Shown one piece after another: positions 18,327-27,318 of a stretch of DNA of 64,000 nt. A program made the translations under genes and the position numbers. Position 1 is the stretch's first letter. The number at the start of each line of letters is the position of its first letter. Source of the stretch: Spirochaetaceae bacterium (lineage in GTDB: Bacteria > Spirochaetota > Leptospiria > Leptospirales > Leptonemataceae); NCBI GenBank assembly GCA_002729885.1, contig PBUB01000029.1, forward strand, positions 52,945 through 116,944, given 5' to 3'. Below the pieces are notes generated by a model. The model was not told where the DNA came from. It saw only the letters and a list, made by a program, of their open reading frames with translations, and searched no databases.

Positions 18327-20363
18327 CTATTTGAAGATTACCTCTGGTGTAATAAACTCCGGTTTCTTGTCCAGTTGCAGAGAAATTCTAAATGCGGCCT
18401 GCCCTGGTTCCCCTTCCAGGCCCGGTGCATTGGCTTCTACTGTGTATCGGAACAGGGCGGTGTCCAGCATGCTCAAATCCTTGAATTCAAAGGCAGTACC
18501 TGCTACATTTCTGGTAATTAAAAGTCTCTGCCCGGTGCCGTCCATTATGTAAAGTTTGATTGTGTAGCTTTGTGCACCCTCCACTGGCTTCCAGCGAAAG
18601 GTAATCCGGTCCAGATCTGTCATATCCACCGTGGACCCTGGTACAGGGTAAATCAAGTCCGGTTTATCCAGCTTTCGCTCAATCTTGAAATTCAACAGTG
18701 CCGATTCTCCCAGAAGGTCTCCATCGGAGCTAAGTCTCTGAACCTTCCAGTAATAGGTGCCCTGTTCCAGACCGTCCAGGAAGGCGGATCGGTCCCCGGT
18801 TTCTGTTGTTCGAGCCCCATCCAGATTCGCACTTCTGGAAACCAGCAGTCTGTATTTTCCTGTGCCCCCTTTCCATGCGAATCGAACCTGGACTTCTGAA
18901 GCCAGCGAAGTGAGGCTGGCTCCCGGAGCCGGTAAGACGGTTTCCAGCACTTCCTTTTCCGCTACCTGGAACTGGGCTACTCTGGAACTGAATCCGCTGC
19001 CGCTTAACTTCCAGTAATAGGTTCCAGGGGCAAGGGGGCCTGTGTATCTGTAGACGTTGCTTCCGGCGGTTGTGGATGTGATTACATTCTGGAAGTTGCT
19101 ATCCGAAGCTAGCTGAAAGTTAACTGAATCGATTTCAGAATCCTGCTTCCAGCTGAAAGTAAGACCGTTTCGCTCAAGCATGGCCTGCACAAAAGTGGAG
19201 TTAACAGGACTCAGTGGAATCGGGGCTGCGATATTCTCCTTTTGCGATACAGAGAAAGACCCAACGCCGCTACTGGATACAGAGCCTTCTGTGGAGCTTA
19301 CAGGCTGAATTTGCCAGTAATAGGTTCCTGGTCCCAGGTTCTTTGTGATGCTGTTTACTACGAGCTGCTCGCTAATGATTGGATTGGATAAATTCTGATT
19401 CTGAGATACTACGATTCGATAGGAAGTAACTCCATCAAGGCGTGACCAGAGAAACTGTACCGGCGGAGGGCTGTCTCGATAGGTAAACTGACTTCCTCCC
19501 AGAGGCATTTGCAGCACCGGAGCCTGCTGCTGGTACACCGCAAATCTTCGGACCGGAGAAGCTTTGCCATCTTTTATTACTCTCCAGTAATAGATTCCCG
19601 GTCCAATGGCGGCGCTGGCATCTCCTCCGTTACGAGGGGCCTGGGCAACAATACTGGCAAAGCCGCGATCGCTGGCTACTTGAAGAGTAACTGCTCCTTC
19701 GGATTGCCACTGAAAGTTTACTGCCTGTCGGCTCTGGTTGGTAAAAAATCGGGACTGATCGGCCGGGGATACCAGGGTTAATGGATTCTTTTCTACTTTT
19801 ACCTGATTGCCATCCAGGCCGGCGGTTTCGTTTTCGCCTACGGTCTTTTCTTCGTTTCCTCTGGTTAGCTTCGCTTCGCCCTTCTGAACCTGTAGCTCCA
19901 GATCGTCTTCTTTTCCGCTAATGCGTGCTTCGGAATCGGAAAGGCTGATGGTGCTGTCGCCGGATTTGATCTCCAGATCGCTGTCGCCGCTAGCTTCTGC
20001 CTGCATGGAACCATAGCCAAAGTCAATAGCTGGCTGATCGGAGGTGAAGTTCAACACTATCATTGTATTGTCTTCAAGAGCGATCTTTGTTCCGTCGTTT
20101 AACGTGATGGTGGCTTCCGAGTCATTTGCGGTGCGAATGGAGTCCATATTGTACACTGCCACGCTGGCTTCCATTCCCTGCCATAGCGTGGTGCCCGAGT
20201 ATTTTCGTTCGGCGGTTCTTCGCTTGAACGTAAGGATACCTACCTGCTGTCTGTTCCCTGCATCCAGACCGGTTGTAAAGTCCAGATACAGGATTCCGGA
20301 AAGAAGCAGTAATAGGAGTATGGCAATAACGGTGAATGTCCAGTCACCCTTCGAGAATTTCAT
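18327..20363 (-). CDS. FecR-domain protein with FN3-like repeats
   Basis: This encodes 678 residues. One membrane helix near the N-terminus (about 9-29) anchors it. A FecR domain (about 55-185) follows, with typical features: ILTFKRRTAERKYSG, MDSIRTANDSEATITLNDGTKIALEDNT, then short beta strands (LEIKSGDSTISLSDSEARI). After residue 195 come about five beta-sandwich repeats of near 90-100 residues, four ending in an IYYW/TYYW motif (GIYYWRV, GTYYWQI, GTYYWKL, GTYYWKV), like FN3 modules. The start overlaps the 3' end of the cyclase gene by 20 bases. FecR domains in iron signalling relay an outer signal to a sigma factor, but no sigma factor is here; coupling to the cyclase is inferred. Confidence 0.88.
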   Translation of the reverse strand: MKFSKGDWTFTVIAILLLLLLSGILYLDFTTGLDAGNRQQVGILTFKRRTAERKYSGTTLWQGMEASVAVYNMDSIRTANDSEATITLNDGTKIALEDNTMIVLNFTSDQPAIDFGYGSMQAEASGDSDLEIKSGDSTISLSDSEARISGKEDDLELQVQKGEAKLTRGNEEKTVGENETAGLDGNQVKVEKNPLTLVSPADQSRFFTNQSRQAVNFQWQSEGAVTLQVASDRGFASIVAQAPRNGGDASAAIGPGIYYWRVIKDGKASPVRRFAVYQQQAPVLQMPLGGSQFTYRDSPPPVQFLWSRLDGVTSYRIVVSQNQNLSNPIISEQLVVNSITKNLGPGTYYWQIQPVSSTEGSVSSSGVGSFSVSQKENIAAPIPLSPVNSTFVQAMLERNGLTFSWKQDSEIDSVNFQLASDSNFQNVITSTTAGSNVYRYTGPLAPGTYYWKLSGSGFSSRVAQFQVAEKEVLETVLPAPGASLTSLASEVQVRFAWKGGTGKYRLLVSRSANLDGARTTETGDRSAFLDGLEQGTYYWKVQRLSSDGDLLGESALLNFKIERKLDKPDLIYPVPGSTVDMTDLDRITFRWKPVEGAQSYTIKLYIMDGTGQRLLITRNVAGTAFEFKDLSMLDTALFRYTVEANAPGLEGEPGQAAFRISLQLDKKPEFITPEVIFK

Positions 20364-23037
20364 ACTTCTCTTCGCCTTCCGATTCTACAACGTCTCCGGT
20401 GGGGCCCTTTCCTTTAACTTCGATGTCTGCCATTTTGCGCACTTCATCCAGAGAGCCGGGACAATTGGGATCATCCTTGCGGCCCAGAACAAAGTAGATA
20501 GTCTGAGGTTTCTCTTTTCCTTTAACTTTGATGGCCGGCATTTGCTCTACGTTGAAGATATCCTTTACCTCCTCGTAGCTATCTGTGGATATCAGAATAT
20601 CTGTTCCAAATGGCTTGTTCAATGCTTCGATTCGGCTGGCCAGGTTTACTGTATCTCCAATAACAGTGAATTCCAGCTTTTGTTCGGATCCAATCTGACC
20701 GGAAATTACCGGTCCGGAGTTAATTCCGCATCCAAATCGCGCGATTGGTTTTCCTCTTTCCCGGTTTCTTACATTCAGCTCAATCAATGCGGCGCGCATT
20801 CTTAGAGCTCCATTGACTGCATTCTCGGTATCGTTTCCGTGGGAAACTACAGCGCCCCAGGTTGCCATGATGGCATCGCCAATGAATTTATCTACGACAC
20901 CCCTGGTTTCATCCACGCAGGCTACCATTGCGGAGAAATATTCATTTAGATACTCCACCACCTCTTCCGGCTCCATGGTTTCGGACATGGCGGTAAAGCC
21001 TCGCAAATCGGAGAAAAATACAGCGGAGTGTTTCTTTTCCCCACCAAGCTTGATTTCTCCCTTGAGAGCTTTTTCTGCGATTTCCTTGTTTACGAATTTA
21101 CCGAATGCATCTTTCATTCGCTCCCTTTCCTGAAGTCCGCTGGCCATCTTTAAAAAAGAGGATGTCAGTACTCCGACTTCATCCCTGGTTTTGGGTTTGA
21201 GTGCGAATTCATATTGCCCTTCTTCAATTTGCTGCGTGGCTCCTACCAGTTGTCGCAGCGGAATGGAAAGGCTTCTGGCATAGAAATAAACAACAAGCAC
21301 AGAGAGAATGAGCACAATGCCCATAATGATGAAGTTTCTTCTCTGGGTCTGATAAACCTGGGCCATGGCCACCTGTTCTTTCACTACGGAAATTATGCCC
21401 AGGCTGCCCAGGTCCAGCTTCTTGAAGGAGCCCAGGTAGGTTTCTCCATTGTAGTCGTATCTGGAAACCTGGCTGTTTACCTTGCTTTCCAGCATGAACT
21501 GTACAATAGGAACATCTCGCATGGATTGAGCAGAAAGTATTAGATCGGTTTCTCCATGAGCGATGATTTTTCCATCGCCATCCACCATGTAGATTTCGGT
21601 TTCTTCGCTCTGTGTACCTTCAAAGCTTTCGGTAAATTTTCGCGAGTCAATGAACAGTATGACTGCCTGACCTGGATGCCCTTCCAGGGGAAAGCTAAGA
21701 GCCACTACAGGGGTTCTTAAAGCCGGACTGATATTCTTGACCAATGTCGCTCCGGCAGTGGAGGGCAGAAACTCCTCTGCATAAACAGGTAATTGTGATT
21801 TGATCTGCTGAGTATCCAGTCCGCGGTTTTGCAGGGCCGCTTCATTGAATATTTCATCTTCGTACTTTAGCGACAGATTGTCCCGGCTCACCACTCCAAG
21901 ATAGAGCACGGAATCATTGTTCTTTAGAAATACGTTTTTTCGTTCGGCAGGGATGGATCTTATCTGCGTAGGTCGTTCATCCCTGATGCTGGAGACCGGA
22001 CCCAGTTGCACCGAGTTCTCCGCATCCTCGGCTTCGTCTCCGGTAACCGCAAGCACAGCTCTGTATTTGAAGTTCTCTACTTCTGATAGAATCTTTTGAC
22101 CGATCACCGATGTAATACTCAGGTTCGTTTCCTGGATCCTTCTTTCTGTATCTGTGCGAAAGAAGTAAGTGGCCAGAAAAATCATGCCTGTAAGCGAGGC
22201 GATTAGCAGACCGCTGATAATTCCTATCAATTTAACCCGAATGCTGATTCTGGATTCTTTAACGGCAACAGGGGCTACGGGCGCTCCGGCTCCTCCATCG
22301 CTGACCGGTACTGCCTCCAGAGCAGGGGAGGCGGTACTTTTCGAATCAGCGGGAGCTTCCTTTTTTACGGCGGGAGCTTCCCGAATTTCTGGTTGTGCCT
22401 GAGTTCTGGTTTCGGCTGTTGCATGCGACTTTGCAGTGCTGTCCACAGCTTCCGCGTCCGGCTCCCCGGATCTGGTCCGGGCTGAATCGGTGATGGATTC
22501 AGTGCCCGTTTCCGGGACGTGCTCTGCTGGAGCGGTAGTGGATGAGGCCCGGGCTACATCCTGAGATTGTGGATGTCCGTTCGAGGCGCCCGTAATCGGT
22601 GAATCCGAGGTTCCTCTGGATTCCTGGTGGCTTCCCTGTTCGGTCTCTGGATGCATCCATTCCAGAGCCTGGCGCACAGTAATGCCCTGTCTGCGACGGA
22701 GAAGTTCTGCCACGGCAGGTTCAATTAATTCTGCCGTTTCAGGATTACAAAGGAAGATGGCGGGCCGATGATCGATAGTATCCAGCACGGATAGATCCAT
22801 GGTTTCGAATCGTTCGTTATCCGGAATGGTTTTGATGAGAAAGCCTTCTGCCTTCAAAATTGTCTGGATTCTATCTCTGAGCGAAAGAGCTTCTACTTCC
22901 GGGATCAAGACAGTCTTGATACCGTTCATTTTCCAGCGGCGCATTTCCTGGAGTAAGGCAAAGTCCGGATCTCGTGCCAGGAATCTAAGGTTGTATTGTA
23001 TATAGACGGCACCTGCGCTGGTCTCAATGACTTTCAT
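20344..23037 (-). CDS. Membrane adenylate cyclase with extracytoplasmic sensor and HAMP
   Basis: This encodes 897 residues. An N-terminal cytoplasmic domain of about 130 residues (unknown fold, possibly receiver-like) leads to a Pro/Ala/Ser/Thr-rich linker (about 140-260). A membrane helix (about 268-290), an extracytoplasmic Cache-like domain (about 295-565), a second helix (about 573-592), HAMP (about 593-645) and a class III cyclase catalytic domain (about 670-850) follow. Both metal aspartates are visible (FFSDLRGFT and DKFIGDAIMA), as are the adenine-specifying Lys (QKLEFTVIGD) and VNLASRIE. It should make cAMP in response to a periplasmic signal. The 3' end overlaps the FecR gene. Confidence 0.92.
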   Translation of the reverse strand: MKVIETSAGAVYIQYNLRFLARDPDFALLQEMRRWKMNGIKTVLIPEVEALSLRDRIQTILKAEGFLIKTIPDNERFETMDLSVLDTIDHRPAIFLCNPETAELIEPAVAELLRRRQGITVRQALEWMHPETEQGSHQESRGTSDSPITGASNGHPQSQDVARASSTTAPAEHVPETGTESITDSARTRSGEPDAEAVDSTAKSHATAETRTQAQPEIREAPAVKKEAPADSKSTASPALEAVPVSDGGAGAPVAPVAVKESRISIRVKLIGIISGLLIASLTGMIFLATYFFRTDTERRIQETNLSITSVIGQKILSEVENFKYRAVLAVTGDEAEDAENSVQLGPVSSIRDERPTQIRSIPAERKNVFLKNNDSVLYLGVVSRDNLSLKYEDEIFNEAALQNRGLDTQQIKSQLPVYAEEFLPSTAGATLVKNISPALRTPVVALSFPLEGHPGQAVILFIDSRKFTESFEGTQSEETEIYMVDGDGKIIAHGETDLILSAQSMRDVPIVQFMLESKVNSQVSRYDYNGETYLGSFKKLDLGSLGIISVVKEQVAMAQVYQTQRRNFIIMGIVLILSVLVVYFYARSLSIPLRQLVGATQQIEEGQYEFALKPKTRDEVGVLTSSFLKMASGLQERERMKDAFGKFVNKEIAEKALKGEIKLGGEKKHSAVFFSDLRGFTAMSETMEPEEVVEYLNEYFSAMVACVDETRGVVDKFIGDAIMATWGAVVSHGNDTENAVNGALRMRAALIELNVRNRERGKPIARFGCGINSGPVISGQIGSEQKLEFTVIGDTVNLASRIEALNKPFGTDILISTDSYEEVKDIFNVEQMPAIKVKGKEKPQTIYFVLGRKDDPNCPGSLDEVRKMADIEVKGKGPTGDVVESEGEEKYEILEG

Positions 23038-23340
23038 GATTCTACCTTTCGCTTCTTCCCGGTTTACTTCAGGCTGGTTTGCCGGGCCTTCCTTCTTTAT
23101 GGCCTGAATTTTCTTTTCCGTCTGTATGCATGACCACGTTCACAGCTGCTGGTTTTGCTGCCCAGATTTTTGTCTCTATAGCGACGGATACAGAAGTATC
23201 GCGGCCCATATTCACAATTCTATTATCGGACGGTTACGAGCTCAATTCTATGGAAGGAAATTACATTTCTGCGACTGCTAGCTTGCTTGACCCTGGATTC
23301 GCTCTGGCAACCCTGACCAATCAAAAAATAGGAGAGAATC
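23038..23340. other. Divergent spacer, cyclase operon / fabG
   Basis: The 303 bases between two divergent units should hold both promoters. A plus-strand open frame here (from about 23079) has a non-ATG start and no recognisable product, so it is not called. Apart from the fabG ribosome binding site (AGGAGAGAATC before ATG 23341) I see no defined motif. Confidence 0.4.
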
Positions 23341-24093
23341 ATGGTTGATCTGAAAGGAAAAGCCGCCGTAGTAACCGGTTCTGCCCGCGGAATTGGATAT
23401 GCCATCGCTGATCGCTTGGCCGAACTGGGAGCCGACATAATCATTAACGATATTAACGATGATGCGGCCAAAAAGGCTGCAGAAGAGATTGCATCATCTC
23501 GCGGCGTGAAAACCGGACATTTTGCTGGAGATATTTCTCAGCAAGAACCGGCCGAACAACTAATCGAAACCTGTATTTCCACTCTGGGCAAAATCGATAT
23601 TCTGGTGAACAATGCCGGGATTACAAAGGATACCTTGCTCATGAGAATGAAAAAGGAGCAGTGGGATGCCGTAATCGGTGTAAACCTCACCGGAACCTAC
23701 CTGTGTACTCAGGCTGCCTTCAAGCAGATGATGAAAGCCCGGTCCGGCAGTATCGTTAACATCAGCTCCATTGCTGGAGAAAACGGAAACCCCGGTCAGG
23801 CCAATTACTCGGCTTCTAAAGCAGGAGTAATCGGATTTACCAAGACTGTGGCCCTGGAAGGCTCCTCCCGAGGCATTCGTTGCAACGCAATTGCGCCGGG
23901 CTTTGTAAAGACCGATATGACGGATGCCATCCCGGACAAAATTCGTGATGAGATGGTGAAAAAAATTCCTCTCGGTCGCGCTGGAGAACCTCTGGACATT
24001 GCAAACGGTGTAGCGTTTCTGTGCTCGGACATGGCATCTTTCATTACGGCTCATGTACTCGACATCAATGGTGGAGGTTTCCGTCCGGAGTAA
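23341..24093 (+). CDS. fabG: 3-oxoacyl-[acyl-carrier-protein] reductase
   Basis: This encodes 250 residues, a standard short-chain dehydrogenase. It reduces 3-oxoacyl-ACP with NADPH in type II fatty-acid elongation. The nucleotide motif TGSARGIGYAIA, the NNAG motif (LVNNAGITKDTLLMRM) and the catalytic Ser-Tyr-Lys (NISSIAGENGNPGQANYSASK) are all present, and the C-terminus is typical (HVLDINGGGF). AGGAGA precedes ATG 23341. It is followed by acpP and rnc, the order seen in many bacteria, so FabG is a better call than a generic dehydrogenase. Confidence 0.95.
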   Translation: MVDLKGKAAVVTGSARGIGYAIADRLAELGADIIINDINDDAAKKAAEEIASSRGVKTGHFAGDISQQEPAEQLIETCISTLGKIDILVNNAGITKDTLLMRMKKEQWDAVIGVNLTGTYLCTQAAFKQMMKARSGSIVNISSIAGENGNPGQANYSASKAGVIGFTKTVALEGSSRGIRCNAIAPGFVKTDMTDAIPDKIRDEMVKKIPLGRAGEPLDIANGVAFLCSDMASFITAHVLDINGGGFRPE

Positions 24094-24169
24094 AAAATTC
24101 TACCCGGTCGAAAATTTTTTCATTTTTCCACTTGCGTCGAAGATGGCCTCAATGAAGGTTGCGAGTGCC

Positions 24170-24186
24170 GATTCGCATAGCGAATC
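24170..24186 (+). promoter_or_regulatory. Short stem-loop in acpP leader
   Basis: GATTCGC (24170-24176) and GCGAATC (24180-24186) form a perfect 7-bp stem with a 3-base loop, 30 bases before the acpP start. It lies between fabG and acpP and could serve as an mRNA processing or stabilising element giving the usual excess of acpP over fabG product. This role is inference. Confidence 0.5.
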
Positions 24187-24215
24187 TAAAGAATCTTAAA
24201 GAATGGAGCAAAATC

Positions 24216-24452
24216 ATGGCTGATTTGCTGGAAAAAGTAAAAGGTATCATCGTAGAACAGCTCGGAGTAGACGAAAGCGAAGTTACTCCCGAGGCTCACT
24301 TCATCGATGACCTGGGTGCTGACTCTCTGGATACTGTAGAGCTGGTAATGGCTCTGGAGGAAGAATTCGGTGTTGAAATCTCTGACGAAGACGCTGAAAA
24401 AATCCAGACTGTTGGTGATGTAATCAAATACATCGAAGAGCATCAAAGCTAA
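24216..24452 (+). CDS. acpP: Acyl carrier protein
   Basis: This encodes 78 residues, very acidic, standard for ACP. It carries growing acyl chains on a phosphopantetheine arm attached to the Ser in [18 protein letters not shown] (about residue 37). The open frame runs 19 residues upstream, but the family N-terminus begins at ATG 24216, which has TGGAG upstream. It lies in the fabG-acpP-rnc block and is followed by an elaborate terminator-like stem, which suggests a separate short abundant transcript. Confidence 0.97.
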   Translation: MADLLEKVKGIIVEQLGVDESEVTPEAHFIDDLGADSLDTVELVMALEEEFGVEISDEDAEKIQTVGDVIKYIEEHQS

Positions 24453-24475
24453 TCCAGGTTTCCTGGAAAACATTG

Positions 24476-24563
24476 GAAGGAGGCCGTTTATCCGCCTCAA
24501 TTCTCGATTCAGCCTTCGGGCCATTGAACAATTGAGAAGATAACCGGCCTTCTTCACTATTTT
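24476..24563 (+). terminator. Long branched terminator hairpin after acpP
   Basis: A 17-base arm at 24476-24492 pairs with 24539-24555 (15 of 17 Watson-Crick matches, at least one of the others a G-U). An inner stem CTCAATT (24496-24502) / AATTGAG (24530-24536) continues it. The outer stem is followed by ACTAT and seven T. This is far longer than a usual intrinsic terminator and starts 24 bases after the acpP stop. Confidence 0.8.
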
Positions 24564-24639
24564 TTTCGCAGGCCTCTGGCCCTGCATTTCCTGACAAAGT
24601 GTTACTGAATCAACTCACCATTCCATTCGGAGCGCGGTA

Positions 24640-25365
24640 ATGAGCCGTTCTGAAGGGCACCTGGAGCCCGCCAGAATTAAAGAGTTAAATGAGTTCTGCG
24701 AGCGAAACGGGATCCGATTCAAAGACACCAAACTGCTCAATCAATCCCTGACCCACAGTTCCTTTGCCAAGGAGCCCGGGCGATCCCACAAAGACAATCA
24801 GAGACTGGAGTATCTGGGAGACTCTGTACTTGGCTTCATCGTAAACGAATTCCTGTATCGCAAATATCCTGACTATCAAGAAGGAATGCTGGCGCGGATC
24901 AAATCTGCCGCAGTGTCTGAAAAAACCCTGTCCGGTGCGGCTCGAGCCATTCGCCTGGGTTCGGTGCTGCGCATGAGCCGCGGCGAGCGCAACAGTGGCG
25001 GTTCCCGACGGCCGTCCAACCTGGCCGATGGATTCGAGGCTTTAATCGCAGCGATCTATCTGGACCGGGGGATTTCCACCACTCGAAAGTTCGTTTTAAA
25101 CCTTCTACAGAAAAAGATCGAATCCCTGAGTAAACCGGGTAAGGCCCTGGATCCTAAATCGGCCCTGCAGGAAATGATCCAGAAAAGAAGTCATACCATT
25201 CCTGTTTATGAGCTGGTGAACCAGGGCGGTCCGGATCATAAGCGAGAGTTTACCTGCAGGGTAATGGTGCAGGGACTTGAAATCGCTCGAGGCCAGGGAA
25301 GCTCCAGGAAACGAGCCGAGCAACAGGCCGCCCAGCGAGCTCTTGAAAAGCTTCGGGATCCATGA
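24640..25365 (+). CDS. rnc: Ribonuclease III
   Basis: This encodes 241 residues. RNase III cuts double-stranded RNA in rRNA maturation and mRNA decay. The catalytic domain (about 10-160) has the signature RLEYLGDSVLGF and the second acidic block (DGFEALIAAIYLDRG). The double-stranded RNA-binding domain occupies the C-terminal 70 residues (DPKSALQEMIQKR ... RKRAEQQAAQRALEKL). GGAG lies upstream of ATG 24640. It follows acpP as in many bacteria. The same frame stays open for 54 codons after the TGA, noted separately. Confidence 0.96.
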   Translation: MSRSEGHLEPARIKELNEFCERNGIRFKDTKLLNQSLTHSSFAKEPGRSHKDNQRLEYLGDSVLGFIVNEFLYRKYPDYQEGMLARIKSAAVSEKTLSGAARAIRLGSVLRMSRGERNSGGSRRPSNLADGFEALIAAIYLDRGISTTRKFVLNLLQKKIESLSKPGKALDPKSALQEMIQKRSHTIPVYELVNQGGPDHKREFTCRVMVQGLEIARGQGSSRKRAEQQAAQRALEKLRDP

Positions 25366-25619
25366 CAGGCCACCGGTCAAATAGCTCTTGAAATCGCTGG
25401 AAATGGAGGACTGGTGGGGGCCTCAGTAATTCCTGAAAATGCTGGAAAGGCCGGAAACGCGGTGGTACTATCAGCAGCTCTTGAGAACTCTGGAATTACA
25501 GTAACTGCGGCGCTTATACACTTCCATTGATATGAAAAATCCCGGCTCAGCAGGCTGCCAGAAATAACTCTCTCATTAGTTTTGGTTGTAGGGTCCGATG
25601 GCTGCAAGGACATGGAACC

Positions 25620-26756
25620 ATGGTCATTTCCACCGAGCCTTTTGAATCGGACCGTCTGCATTTAAAACCGGGAAGCGAGGAAACTCAGTCCACAGACTAC
25701 TCCATAGTTCTGTCCAGGGACTTTGCCAGCCCCCTGAAGGGGGGGGACTCCCTATCGCAGCGTCTCGAATCCTTCCGACCATCCCGAATATTTATTCTTA
25801 CCGAAAGCAATCTAAAGTCCTATGCCGAGAAACTGGAAGCTTCCCTGGACCTTTCGGTGCCCGTGCAGATCATTTATTTCCAGGGCGGAGAAACTTCCAA
25901 ACATCTGGATCAACTGGGCCCTGTATTCAATGCAATCATCGAAGGTGGAGTGGATCGAAAGAGTTTGCTAATTGCCCTGGGCGGTGGCGTTGTTGGAGAT
26001 TTCGCAGGCTTTGTGGCCGCTACCATTCTTCGCGGAATTCCTTTTATTCAGATTCCTACGACACTTCTGGCCATGGTAGATTCTTCGGTGGGCGGCAAGG
26101 TGGCTGTCAATACCGGTAGAGGAAAGAACATGGTGGGTGCTTTTTATCATCCTCGTCTGGTATGGTGCAACCTTTCCACTCTGGATACATTGCCGGATGC
26201 GGAATGGTCCTGCGGTCTGGCTGAGATGGCCAAACATGCAATGCTGGAAAGCTCCGGAAAACTGCGACAGGCCCTGGTGGATTCAGCAGATTCCATTCGC
26301 AGCCCGGAGACTCTGGCCCCCAGGATAATTGAATCCATGGCTGTCAAAGCCTATGTTGTTGCAAGAGATGAAAAAGAAGCCGGACTTCGCGCCTGTCTGA
26401 ACCTGGGACATACCACCGCCCATGGAATTGAATCGCTTACGGATTATGGTCGTTTCTCCCATGGCCAGGCTGTGAGCCGAGGCCTGGTCACAGCCATGTT
26501 GCTTTCCAGGGATCGTGGCTATGCCAGCGAAATCGTCGAGGCAAACCTCAGGATGATGGAGATGCTGAAGCTACCCATGGATACGGCCGGCCTGGAAGCG
26601 AAGGATCTATGGAACCATATGAAATATGATAAGAAGAACGTGGATGGGGAGATTCGATTCGTTCTGTTTGGTCGGGATGGGCTGGAGCTTTCTGTGCCGG
26701 TGGAATTTGAACAATTTGAGAAAGCATGGAAGGAGCAGAAAGCAAGTAGAGGTTAA
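25620..26756 (+). CDS. aroB: 3-dehydroquinate synthase
   Basis: This encodes 378 residues, slightly longer than average owing to an N-terminal extension of about 25. AroB turns DAHP into 3-dehydroquinate in the shikimate pathway, using NAD and a divalent metal. Visible blocks are GGGVVGDFAGFVAATILRG, PTTLLAMVDSSVGGKVAVN, AEMAKHAML and the metal His motif in LNLGHTTAHGIE. AAGGA precedes ATG 25620. aroQ, the next enzyme of the pathway, follows by 46 bases, so the two form an operon. Confidence 0.96.
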   Translation: MVISTEPFESDRLHLKPGSEETQSTDYSIVLSRDFASPLKGGDSLSQRLESFRPSRIFILTESNLKSYAEKLEASLDLSVPVQIIYFQGGETSKHLDQLGPVFNAIIEGGVDRKSLLIALGGGVVGDFAGFVAATILRGIPFIQIPTTLLAMVDSSVGGKVAVNTGRGKNMVGAFYHPRLVWCNLSTLDTLPDAEWSCGLAEMAKHAMLESSGKLRQALVDSADSIRSPETLAPRIIESMAVKAYVVARDEKEAGLRACLNLGHTTAHGIESLTDYGRFSHGQAVSRGLVTAMLLSRDRGYASEIVEANLRMMEMLKLPMDTAGLEAKDLWNHMKYDKKNVDGEIRFVLFGRDGLELSVPVEFEQFEKAWKEQKASRG

Positions 26757-26802
26757 TAGATTCTCGCTTGATCTTTTGACCTGAAACCGCATCAATGCAG
26801 GT

Positions 26803-27312
26803 ATGGAAAAGCTCACTGCAAGAAATTCGGAGGAAGGAAAGAATACTCTTCTGGTGCTTCAAGGACCCAATCTGAATCTTCTGGGTGAGCGCGAAACCGA
26901 GATCTATGGCACAGATACTCTGGACTCCCTGCATCTAAAGCTGGAAGAGCATGGACGAAAGCTGGGGGTCCGTCTGGATTATTTTCAGTCAAACCACGAA
27001 GGTCGCATTGTCGATCGAATTCAACAGGCTCGCCTGGAGCCGGTGGCTGGAATCATTATCAATGCTGCAGGCTTCACTCATACTTCAGTGGCCATACGGG
27101 ATGCAATTCTTGGAGTGAATCTTCCGTTTATCGAGGTTCATATTTCCAATGTATATTCCAGGGAGTCCTTTCGCCATCAATCCTATTTAAGCGATATTTC
27201 TTCTGGAGTGATTGTGGGTCTGGGAACCGGCGGTTACAGACTGGCTATGGATGCTCTGGTATCTCAGCTCATTCGTGCAGGAGTTCTTTCCGGACAGGAC
27301 CCTCTGGCCTGA
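26803..27312 (+). CDS. aroQ: 3-dehydroquinate dehydratase, type II
   Basis: This encodes 169 residues, about 20 more than typical at the N-terminus. It dehydrates 3-dehydroquinate to 3-dehydroshikimate. The type II motifs are clear: GPNLNLLGERE, the lid-loop Tyr (EIYG), SNHEGRIVDRIQ, INAAGFTHTSVAIRDA (Gly-Phe where many have Ala-Tyr) and EVHISNVYSRESFRHQSY with the catalytic His. It directly follows aroB. The start could also lie at a later codon near residue 13, given the usual length. Confidence 0.95.
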   Translation: MEKLTARNSEEGKNTLLVLQGPNLNLLGERETEIYGTDTLDSLHLKLEEHGRKLGVRLDYFQSNHEGRIVDRIQQARLEPVAGIIINAAGFTHTSVAIRDAILGVNLPFIEVHISNVYSRESFRHQSYLSDISSGVIVGLGTGGYRLAMDALVSQLIRAGVLSGQDPLA

Positions 27313-27318
27313 TTCAAC

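Noticed and set aside
23079..23348. 89-codon plus-strand frame overlapping the fabG start
   Set aside because: No ATG start, it overlaps fabG, and it sits where two divergent promoters are needed.
25377..25661. 94-codon minus-strand frame between rnc and aroB
   Set aside because: It overlaps the aroB start, has no ribosome binding site, and its Pro/Ala pattern reflects small DNA repeats.
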